Below, in pieces: positions 35,039 through 42,282 of a stretch of 64,000 nucleotides of DNA; position 1 is the stretch's first letter, and each line of letters begins with the position of its first letter. The stretch is from Candidatus Helarchaeota archaeon. GTDB taxonomy: Archaea > Asgardarchaeota > Lokiarchaeia > Helarchaeales > HEL-GB-A. The stretch lies in the NCBI GenBank assembly GCA_016840125.1, contig JAEOSY010000385.1, forward strand, positions 1 through 64,000, written 5' to 3'. The notes below the pieces were generated by a model. The model searched no databases and was not told the DNA's origin. It saw only the letters and a list, made by a program, of their open reading frames with translations. A program made the position numbers and the translations under genes.

Positions 35039-36364
35039 CTACTTTTTTTTCGGGCGATATTGGAACTCTTTTCGCATCTTATCTACGCTTTTCATATCAA
35101 TCCCCGCTGCATCGACAGTGGAACGAAGTGAGGATCTTTTCCCAACTTTCGCCTTTGATGCGTCGGAATATTCCTTCCATAGAAATTCGGTATAGCGTCC
35201 ATGCTTTCTACTAATGATTATTTCTGGGGAGACCTCATCCTTCCGTGAATCGAGGGTTAAATCTAAATAGGCGCCCTCCAAGACCTCCTCGAACGTTAAG
35301 CCTAGATCTTCTAATTTGAATCTACCCTCAGGATCGTCCGGAAATTTGGTTTCCAGTAAATCGGGGTTCTCATCTGCGTTTTTATACACTTTTTTATCAT
35401 GCGTGTTTGGAGGAACTCGGTCGTAGGTTTGATAGGGCATGACCATCCCTTTTTGTTCCCATTTATTCCGCATAAATGTAAGACATTCAGGCGTGTTTCG
35501 GGATATCATTGGCTGGGCATCTTTTTCAATGGGGTGAAGGTAATGGCGGTGTTCTGTAAAGAGCCCCCCAAAGACTTCAAGGAATTTCTTTTTAGAGCTC
35601 GCACCGCCGTAGCCCATACTACCTAACATTGGAGGGGCGGGCCACCAATTAAACCAATAATCGTTTAATTTATAAAAACGTTTAGAAAGTATTCCATCGA
35701 ACATAAAACCCATTACTTCATATGAGGAGGCTTCAAGTATCATATTAAGAGTGGCACTGCACCAGGTAACAACAAGACTATAAGCACTATTATTCCATTG
35801 TGGTGTCCTTTCGTTTCGGGCATCATAAAGAGTAGCAATAATTCGATCTGCAGCTTGATCTAAATTTTTACTGCGCTTTGGTATATTTTTTAACTTATAG
35901 CCCAATTTCATATGACGCCTATCAAAAAATTCATCTTCCACATTTATTATCCACCAATCTACAGGAATCCCATCTTCTAAGTGGAGATTTAATGCAAACA
36001 GGGCTTCCCCATCTTTAAAATCATGAATGCATAAAAAGGTAGTATCTGAACTCTCACCAAAAAGTAGTTTCATAGCTCCTTGTTGGAGATCGCTCCTAAT
36101 TGCTAAAACGGGGGGGAAGAAAGCATAGGTGAGAATTTTATCAGTCTGACTTTCAGGTATTTTCCCCGTTATGACATCGCGAGCTGTAAAGATCGATTCA
36201 TCTAACCGAATAGCGGAAAGATCATAAATAGTTTCGCCGAACTTGGTGAAAAGATACTTGAGATATTCCCAACCGTACTCCTTGTACATTTCCCAGATAT
36301 TGGTGCCCAATGGTAAATGATATTTGGTGGGAATATCATCAGAAATTTCCCCAAATGTGTGCAT
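35039..36364 (-). CDS. Paralogue B of the three-member family of unknown function
   Basis: A 441-residue relative of paralogues A and C. It shows GEISDDIPTK at the start, RLDESIFTARDV, FPPVLAIRSDLQQGAMKLLFGES, EDGIPVDWW, DRRHxKLGYKLK, RNERTPQWNNS, EASSYEVMG and the LEDLGLTFEE segment. Unlike A, it has a Lys/Arg-rich C-terminal extension of about 47 residues after YTEF. Function is unknown; no membrane helix is seen. It lies at the downstream end of the AOR operon on the same strand, separated from it by a methyltransferase remnant, so joint transcription is possible but not shown. Confidence 0.8.
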   Translation of the reverse strand: MHTFGEISDDIPTKYHLPLGTNIWEMYKEYGWEYLKYLFTKFGETIYDLSAIRLDESIFTARDVITGKIPESQTDKILTYAFFPPVLAIRSDLQQGAMKLLFGESSDTTFLCIHDFKDGEALFALNLHLEDGIPVDWWIINVEDEFFDRRHMKLGYKLKNIPKRSKNLDQAADRIIATLYDARNERTPQWNNSAYSLVVTWCSATLNMILEASSYEVMGFMFDGILSKRFYKLNDYWFNWWPAPPMLGSMGYGGASSKKKFLEVFGGLFTEHRHYLHPIEKDAQPMISRNTPECLTFMRNKWEQKGMVMPYQTYDRVPPNTHDKKVYKNADENPDLLETKFPDDPEGRFKLEDLGLTFEEVLEGAYLDLTLDSRKDEVSPEIIISRKHGRYTEFLWKEYSDASKAKVGKRSSLRSTVDAAGIDMKSVDKMRKEFQYRPKKK

Positions 36365-36439
36365 AAAATCACCTCATTCCTTTTTTTAAATATTAATCCT
36401 ACTTCATAAAAATTAAACTTCAATATTAATAAGAATTTT

Positions 36440-36649
36440 TCACCAGATCCCTGGTATTATACGATATCGAGTTTGTTGGGCATATTCCTTGTAACCTTCG
36501 AGCTCTTCATGGAGTAATTTATCTTCATAACGGATCCTGATAAATAACTAAATTACACAAATGCCAGCCGGGATCAACGAAAAATAGGACCCAAGCGCAA
36601 AACATTGTGAAATGACTAATATGCTAAAACCTACATACAACCAAAGTCC
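36440..36649 (-). pseudogene. Second isoprenylcysteine/PE methyltransferase-like fragment
   Basis: The minus strand reads GLWLYVGFSILVISQ, CFALGSYFSLIPAGICVI, a TAG stop, LFIRIRYEDKLLHEE, LEGYKEYAQQTRYRIIPGIW and a terminal stop. The order membrane helix - RYEDKLLxEELxGYxEY - RYRxIPGIW is the C-terminal half of ICMT/PEMT-type methyltransferases. The internal stop and lack of the N-terminal half mark it as a pseudogene. It occupies almost the whole gap between the CCG gene and paralogue B. Confidence 0.7.
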
Positions 36650-36658
36650 TTAATTTGA

Positions 36659-37705
36659 TTAGATTTCGAATAGATCAAATATGTATTTTATATCTGCAGT
36701 TGGATTTGCTTTTGTTAAATTAATATAGCAGAATGGACAGTCTGTAATAATTGAGGGGACTTGCATCTCTAATTTCTCTTTTATGAGACTAGTCGCAATG
36801 TTTGCGGCATCTTCAGGTTTATTCCCTAACAATCCACCACCTGCACCACAACATTTTCGTTCAGGAGGTAAGGTAATATTATTGTTACATTTCTCTACAA
36901 GTTGTTCGTAGAGATTTGAATTATAGGTTGATAAATGGCAAGAAATGTGAAATTGCGCTGGTTGAGATGCAATTATACTGTTAGACTCGAGATGTGGGAT
37001 GATTTTTTCGAAAACATGAGTGATTGAGGTTTTTAGATTCAATTCGTTAATGATCTTTTTAATAGTGGATGTACAACCAGGGCATATTGAAACAATCTCT
37101 TTAATTTTCATAACATTTATGAGATCTTTCCAATTTTTCTGATTTTTTCTAAATTCTGAAGTTAATCCCGTATTCTTTAGAATACTTCCACAACAAATGG
37201 GTTTGTTAATTATTTTAAATTTTAAATTGAGTTTATTTAACAGTTCTAAAATCTGTTGAATCTTAATAGTATGTTTGATCGGTAGTGTGCAGCCTAGAAA
37301 TAGATGAAAGTTAGCTTCTTGCTCAGCTGATTGATACTTTACACAATGAGTTAAGATTTGTTCTGTATCTTCTCCATATGGATTACCAAATTTCCTAATA
37401 TTTTTATTAATTTGGTCGAATTTCGGGACTTTAACCTTCCCAGATTCTAAGGCCCACTCGCGTAAGTTAATTATAAGAGCAGTGACATCAATGTGAGGGG
37501 CACAATGTTCATTACAGATACCACATGTTGTGCAGTACTCTAATGTTTTTAAAAATTCAGGAGCAATGGGTTTATTTTGGTATATTTGATCCGCAATCTT
37601 TATTTTACTTATCGGAGAATGTTCATTATTCGGAAATATTCTTTTTATTGCGCAGAAATCCAGACAATCTTTACAAAAATCACATTTGACTAAGATATTT
37701 TTCAA
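36659..37705 (-). CDS. CCG-domain iron-sulfur oxidoreductase (HdrD/GlpC-like) 2
   Basis: A 348-residue protein. N-terminal ferredoxin-type motifs are CDFCKDCLDFCAI (first, with Ala for the usual Pro) and CTTCGICNEHCAPHID. Two CCG cysteine-rich domains follow: ICCGSILKN with SICPGCTS, and KCCGAGGGLLG with TDCPFCYIN. This is the arrangement of HdrD/GlpC/LutA-type electron-transfer subunits, which bind a noncubane or cubane 4Fe-4S cluster and pass electrons to quinones or disulfides. It is the last intact gene of the AOR operon and a distant paralogue of the gene at 38836-40062. Confidence 0.9.
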   Translation of the reverse strand: MKNILVKCDFCKDCLDFCAIKRIFPNNEHSPISKIKIADQIYQNKPIAPEFLKTLEYCTTCGICNEHCAPHIDVTALIINLREWALESGKVKVPKFDQINKNIRKFGNPYGEDTEQILTHCVKYQSAEQEANFHLFLGCTLPIKHTIKIQQILELLNKLNLKFKIINKPICCGSILKNTGLTSEFRKNQKNWKDLINVMKIKEIVSICPGCTSTIKKIINELNLKTSITHVFEKIIPHLESNSIIASQPAQFHISCHLSTYNSNLYEQLVEKCNNNITLPPERKCCGAGGGLLGNKPEDAANIATSLIKEKLEMQVPSIITDCPFCYINLTKANPTADIKYIFDLFEI

Positions 37706-37796
37706 ATATTCTTTCTCTAATTTCAGTTATATTCAACCTCAAGTGTTTTTGCAAATAAAGGGAGTAATCTAATAATAAGAACCTAATGAAGGGGAT

Positions 37797-38798
37797 TCAT
37801 AAAATTTCATTTAAGTCCAATTTTGAAAGGAAGTTTGTATAATACTCGTGTGAAATATTGAAACTTTTAAGGATTGGTTTTAAATTAGATCCACTTTCTT
37901 GTAAAAGGCGCAATACGGTCATAAGTTTCGAATTGATATTGGAGAGAAGTTCACGTAGGATTTCTTCATTTGGATTTCCGACATCAATCATTGTAAGAAC
38001 TTCATTAAACAGCTCTTTCTCGGTCTTTTCAATTATTAAGTTATTGTGTTGACTTTTGATTTCTTTTCCATCTAGATCAACATGAATGTCCCAAAGATCC
38101 TTTCGCATCATTAGTATAAAAGAGGAGTTTGAACCTAGAATGTAGGATGATTTCCCATTAAGTTTATCAACATCTTGGATATCGAATTTCGGGAAAATAT
38201 AGTATTTACTTGCATTCGGATTAAATAACAAGATAGAGGGAACAAATTTCTCAAGTTTTTCATCCTCTGCACTGGTTATTATAATTCTCTTACCTAATAA
38301 GATATTTCGCCAGAGATAAATTGCTTTTTCCCTAAAAGTTTCTATTACTAATGCAACTCTACCCTTTTTTTCTATATGACTCTTTTGCTTAACTTTCAGA
38401 AGGTACTCATTGTTAGAGTGTTTTAAATAGGTACTAATAATCTGAAATATTTCTGTATCTTCACCCATGACAGTAATAGGTAGGTCGTCTTGAGTGAAGA
38501 AGTCGCAACCTTCTAGTAGTCTATATATAGTATCAAATACAGTTAAAATGAATTCAGAATCAGTATCCAATTGAGTAACTAAAATTAGATTCAAATCATC
38601 AGTGATTCTTTTTATATTATAGAGAACCTGTTTACTCTGAAAGGTTTCGATAGATGAACCTGTCATACTCTCCGATAACCTATCAATTGCGCTAAATAGT
38701 CCAGCAAATAATTGTTCATCAAGTTTAGCTTCATTATTTCTCTTCCAAGAAAGGAGTGAAACTCCACCTACAGTTGTAATGTAGAAGCCTTTAATCAT
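37797..38798 (-). CDS. Longin-like plus DENN-like protein (candidate)
   Basis: A 333-residue soluble protein. The first 95 residues (MIKGFYITTVGGVSLLSWKR ... LFAGLFSAIDRLSES ... LNLILVTQLD) have the form of a longin domain. Residues about 158-250 resemble the central DENN subdomain: FREKAIYLWRNILLGKRIIITS, then FVPSILLFNP, YIFPKFDIQDVDKL, SSYILGSNSSFILMM and LWDIHVDLDGKEI, matching the order LW-x-LLxxK-R-V, PxLxxxD, YxxGxTNxxF, WDxxVDL seen in AVL9/DENND6-type proteins. A helical tail follows. DENN proteins are eukaryotic Rab exchange factors. The match is from memory of the pattern, without a database search. The gene sits between two CCG Fe-S genes in the AOR operon, which is unexpected. 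Confidence 0.6.
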   Translation of the reverse strand: MIKGFYITTVGGVSLLSWKRNNEAKLDEQLFAGLFSAIDRLSESMTGSSIETFQSKQVLYNIKRITDDLNLILVTQLDTDSEFILTVFDTIYRLLEGCDFFTQDDLPITVMGEDTEIFQIISTYLKHSNNEYLLKVKQKSHIEKKGRVALVIETFREKAIYLWRNILLGKRIIITSAEDEKLEKFVPSILLFNPNASKYYIFPKFDIQDVDKLNGKSSYILGSNSSFILMMRKDLWDIHVDLDGKEIKSQHNNLIIEKTEKELFNEVLTMIDVGNPNEEILRELLSNINSKLMTVLRLLQESGSNLKPILKSFNISHEYYTNFLSKLDLNEIL

Positions 38799-38835
38799 TT
38801 AATCCCATTATATTCTGCTATAGTAATTTTTACAA

Positions 38836-40062
38836 TTATTCTGTTTCTAAGTTCTCGTAAATATAGCGAGCAATCCCATAAACATTTAAATCTTCGCTTC
38901 CAACTTTCACACTATAATTTAAATTCATCTCACATAAAGGACAAGCATTAATAATGTTTTTTATTCCTTTTTCTTTCGCTTCCTTTATCAGGTCTTGACC
39001 AATCCACAGAGCAAAGTCAGGATACATGAAATTAATACTGCCGCCACAGCATTTAGCTTTTTCCTGTTCATCCTCTAATTCAACAAAATTCGCTCCAGCA
39101 ATCGCTCTTATCAGTTTCCTTGGAAGATTAAATTCTTTAGCATAACGACCTAAATAGCACGATTCATGATATGCAGTAATTTCGGGATTTCCTTTCAAAG
39201 TTATTTGGTTTGCTTCAAGTAATTCATTAATTATATGCACCGTATGATAGAATTTTAAATTTAGCTTGGGATAGAACTTAGGTAAGTAATTCTGGAGTAT
39301 GTAATAACACATAGCACATGTTGTAATTATTTTTTTAACTTGAGCTTTTTTGATACTCTTTCCAATCTTTTTAATTGTTTTTTTGAATAACTTCTCATCC
39401 CCACTTGCTAGGACAGGCCAACCACAACAAATCTCTTTTTTGCCTAAAGTTTTTATATTTATTCCTGCTTTTTTTAGGAGAAAATACAGCGATAATACTT
39501 CTTCAGGAGTAGTTGAACCAGCATGGACTAAACCACTTGCCTCAGGAGCACTTTTTCTGATCTTTTCAACGTAAACCTTTGCAATATTACCTTCGAAAGC
39601 GTTCATACAACCCAAAAATAGTAGATAATTGCTTTGATCATCTGTTTCTAAAGTTTCATCAGTAATATCAATACGTAGGTCGTTAAGAATTCCATAAATA
39701 TTTCCCCTTTTCTTAATATTTTCAAGTAAAAGTTTATATGCTCCAGGGGGGGACAGCCCTTTTGACAGTGCTTGTTTTTTAAGTGCTAGATTCAAATCTA
39801 CGAGAGAGATATCCACCGGGCATGATATTCTACAACGATCACACAAGGCGCAAACACTGAGATTTTCTAAGTGTTTTGCTTGAAATTTAAAGCCCTTCTT
39901 CAATGCCTCGGATCCTAATAAAATGGGATTCACAGGAGATAGCTTTTTATCCTGTGTTTTTTGATACGTTGGACAAATAGGTAGGCAATCATTGCAGAGA
40001 TCGCATTTCACGATAACATCTTTAAAATCTTTTAAGGATTTTATTATCTTTTTCCTTGACAT
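38836..40062 (-). CDS. CCG-domain iron-sulfur oxidoreductase (HdrD/GlpC-like) 1
   Basis: About 408 residues. Two N-terminal 4Fe-4S motifs are CDLCNDCLPICPTY and CALCDRCRISCPVD. Then come two CCG domains: EICCGWPVLASGD with TTCAMCYYIL, and KCCGGSINFMYPD with NACPLCEMNLNY. This is the standard HdrD/GlpC-like layout. The preferred ATG at 40062 has AAGGAG 10 nt upstream, made from the last codons of the preceding AOR gene; another ATG at 40071 overlaps the AOR stop codon. It probably takes electrons from, or gives them to, the AOR partner. Confidence 0.9.
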   Translation of the reverse strand: MSRKKIIKSLKDFKDVIVKCDLCNDCLPICPTYQKTQDKKLSPVNPILLGSEALKKGFKFQAKHLENLSVCALCDRCRISCPVDISLVDLNLALKKQALSKGLSPPGAYKLLLENIKKRGNIYGILNDLRIDITDETLETDDQSNYLLFLGCMNAFEGNIAKVYVEKIRKSAPEASGLVHAGSTTPEEVLSLYFLLKKAGINIKTLGKKEICCGWPVLASGDEKLFKKTIKKIGKSIKKAQVKKIITTCAMCYYILQNYLPKFYPKLNLKFYHTVHIINELLEANQITLKGNPEITAYHESCYLGRYAKEFNLPRKLIRAIAGANFVELEDEQEKAKCCGGSINFMYPDFALWIGQDLIKEAKEKGIKNIINACPLCEMNLNYSVKVGSEDLNVYGIARYIYENLETE

Positions 40063-40067
40063 TGCTT

Positions 40068-41936
40068 TCATGCTCCTTTAGGAAAGAATGGTTGAAGTAT
40101 TTTATATTCGGATTCCAAATTTAACTCAACAACTTTTTCATTCTTAGGAATATCAAGTTTATCTATCCAGCGTCGTTTCTCCTTGTATAAGGAAAGAGCT
40201 ATCAAATAATTATCCTTCAATATGTTCTTAGTATTGCTAAAGAAGCCGTCTGGTGTTTCAGAGAGCTGTTTAGCACCACAAGCGATATTGTAGAGGTATT
40301 GAAGATTTACAATTCGTTCACCAGTCTGTAAAAGATCTTGAGCCGTGAAATTTGTCCCAATTGCAGCATTTACTGCATTAGTTAAGAGATCCATTGCAAA
40401 ATAATCTTGATTCTCCATAAAGGCAAACGATGAGAACTTGCAGACAACTAAACTATCGATTAGGGAGTAATAATTCTCCATAAATATTAATTCCTCAATT
40501 TTTTTGTCCAAATCCTGAGGAGCGTCCCCATCGAACAGATCTTTTACAAATAGAAATGATTTATTGAATGATCCTGATACGAGGGAGGTGACAAAACTTA
40601 AGGCTTGAGTATAGTCTTTACCTCCAAGTCCTGGATCTAGTGCAGTAATTCCCAAACCATTAATTTGTATCAAAAGATTCTCTAATTTCAATTGGGTTGC
40701 GATTTCAATAAGGGATTTGGAGAGTAATTCACCAGTTTTTTTTCTTGTTGAGATGAGGTCGATGAACTCCCTAATCCGTTCAGTATCATTAAAAGAGACT
40801 TTGTATTCATCAAATTTATTATCTAAAAGACCTTGCGCTGTCGCTTCCATTAATAAATTCATAATATTACTGAATTGAACAGTATCTAATCCAGATAAAT
40901 TGCAGAGGTAATTGAGTTTAATGATTTGATCATAGTTTTTTACGCCGATATTTGGTCCGAGAGCCCATAACGATGCAAATTGTGGAACATAATAGGACTC
41001 GTTGTCAAATGTTACATACTTTCCACATTTGGCAATACGACATAAATCGGAACAGGGGCTATCCTTAAAGTTCTCAATATTAATGAGATTATTGATTTGG
41101 TAATCGTTCTGCTGTTTAATTTTCTCTTGTAAATGACTACAAATATGCATAGCACCCTTTTGGATGGTTTCATCGAAAAAATAACCAGTCCCAATGGTAG
41201 GGAGAATCTCCCCAGTAATCGGTTTTGATTCAAGAGTGGTATCCCATTTATCTACTTCTTTTAAGAATTCCTCTTGGGCTGCATAAGTGATTTCTTTGAC
41301 ACCCCGAACTACAATAGCTTTGAGCTTCTTACTCCCCATGACTGCACCGATCCCACAGGCACCGGCGTTACGACTTTTTTCAAATACGACTGAGGAATAG
41401 GGGACTGTGTTTTCACCCGCTACACCTATAACCCCAACGGTGGTTTGACCTAGTTCATTGATCAAATCCTTAATTCGTCCATATTTCAAATAAAGCTCGC
41501 TCGTTGTGTCATAGGTATTTTTACCCCATAGATTAGAAGCTTTCTCTATCCTAACAGTCTCATCATCAATATAGAGATAAACTGGTTTTTTTGAGGCGCC
41601 TTCCACAATTAACAGGTCATAACCTGCCATTTTTAGCTCAGGTCCCCATCGCGTGCCGACATGGCTTTCCCCGATCATTTGATTAATTGGGCTTTTTGAA
41701 ACCAATGTTAGTCGACCGCTAGAACTTAATGAGGTGCCAGTTAGGGGACCAGGTGCAAATAGTATTTTATTATTCGCATCTAAAGCATCCATTGTTGGTG
41801 GTACTTCTCTGATAAAATATGAAACTGCTAGACCAAGTCCGCCTAGGTATTTACGTATGAGATCATCATCAATGCTTTCTGTGGTGACTTTCTTATCGGA
41901 TAAGTTTACCCTTAGTAGTTGTTTTGTAATACTCAT
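40068..41936 (-). CDS. Aldehyde:ferredoxin oxidoreductase family protein 1
   Basis: A 622-residue tungstopterin-type enzyme. It shows the AOR N-terminal domain features GGLGLAVSYFI, APGPLTGTSLSSSGRL, GESHVGTRWGPELKMAGYDLLIVEG and GACGIGAVMGSKKLKAIVVRG. Cluster cysteines are 295, 299 and 304 (PCSDLCRIAKCGKY) and one in SLVVCKFSSF. The first three are spaced CX3CX4C rather than the CX2CX3C of the classical enzyme. The family oxidises aldehydes or reduces acids with ferredoxin. It is preceded by the MoaD-like gene, whose final codons provide its Shine-Dalgarno sequence, and by a second AOR. Confidence 0.92.
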   Translation of the reverse strand: MSITKQLLRVNLSDKKVTTESIDDDLIRKYLGGLGLAVSYFIREVPPTMDALDANNKILFAPGPLTGTSLSSSGRLTLVSKSPINQMIGESHVGTRWGPELKMAGYDLLIVEGASKKPVYLYIDDETVRIEKASNLWGKNTYDTTSELYLKYGRIKDLINELGQTTVGVIGVAGENTVPYSSVVFEKSRNAGACGIGAVMGSKKLKAIVVRGVKEITYAAQEEFLKEVDKWDTTLESKPITGEILPTIGTGYFFDETIQKGAMHICSHLQEKIKQQNDYQINNLINIENFKDSPCSDLCRIAKCGKYVTFDNESYYVPQFASLWALGPNIGVKNYDQIIKLNYLCNLSGLDTVQFSNIMNLLMEATAQGLLDNKFDEYKVSFNDTERIREFIDLISTRKKTGELLSKSLIEIATQLKLENLLIQINGLGITALDPGLGGKDYTQALSFVTSLVSGSFNKSFLFVKDLFDGDAPQDLDKKIEELIFMENYYSLIDSLVVCKFSSFAFMENQDYFAMDLLTNAVNAAIGTNFTAQDLLQTGERIVNLQYLYNIACGAKQLSETPDGFFSNTKNILKDNYLIALSLYKEKRRWIDKLDIPKNEKVVELNLESEYKILQPFFPKGA

Positions 41937-41941
41937 CTTTA

Positions 41942-42220
41942 CTAACCTCCGCCAACTGGAGGAAAAAATGCAATTGTATCTGTATCTGTGATTTCAGTGT
42001 TGATTCCATTTTGGAATTCAATATTTCGACCGTTTCGCAGTATTATTATATTTGGTTTAACCGTCCCATTTGATAAAATAAGGTCTTTGAACCCATCTTG
42101 CTTTATATTCAAATATTGGATTAAATGAATAATTGTTAAATTAACGGAATTATCAGTAGATTGCATATCTAAAACCCCAAATAATTTATTAGGGGGGATT
42201 TCAAGTTTCTGAATCCCCAT
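41942..42220 (-). CDS. MoaD/ThiS-like ubiquitin-fold sulfur carrier
   Basis: A 92-residue protein. The C-terminus reads DTIAFFPPVGGG, the signature ending of MoaD, whose terminal Gly-Gly is adenylated and thiocarboxylated to give sulfur to molybdopterin. The middle has IIILRNGRNIEFQNGINTEITDTD, the beta-grasp segment before that tail. It lies between two AOR genes, a place where dedicated MoaD copies are known in AOR operons. A role in tungstopterin supply is thus likely. An extra glycine after Gly-Gly (GGG) would be expected to be exposed; some family members carry it or need trimming. Confidence 0.85.
   Translation of the reverse strand: MGIQKLEIPPNKLFGVLDMQSTDNSVNLTIIHLIQYLNIKQDGFKDLILSNGTVKPNIIILRNGRNIEFQNGINTEITDTDTIAFFPPVGGG
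41946..41950 (-). promoter_or_regulatory. Shine-Dalgarno of AOR 1 inside the di-glycine codons of the MoaD-like gene
   Basis: The minus-strand sequence GGAGG is formed by the last two glycine codons (GGA GGT) of the MoaD-like gene and lies 9 nt before the ATG at 41936, an ideal distance. Translation of AOR 1 is therefore probably coupled to that of the MoaD-like protein. Confidence 0.75.
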
Positions 42221-42282
42221 AAAATCAAAAAAGGTTAAAAAAAAATTTGATTAGCATTAACCTAGATTTCCTCTTAGAGTTA

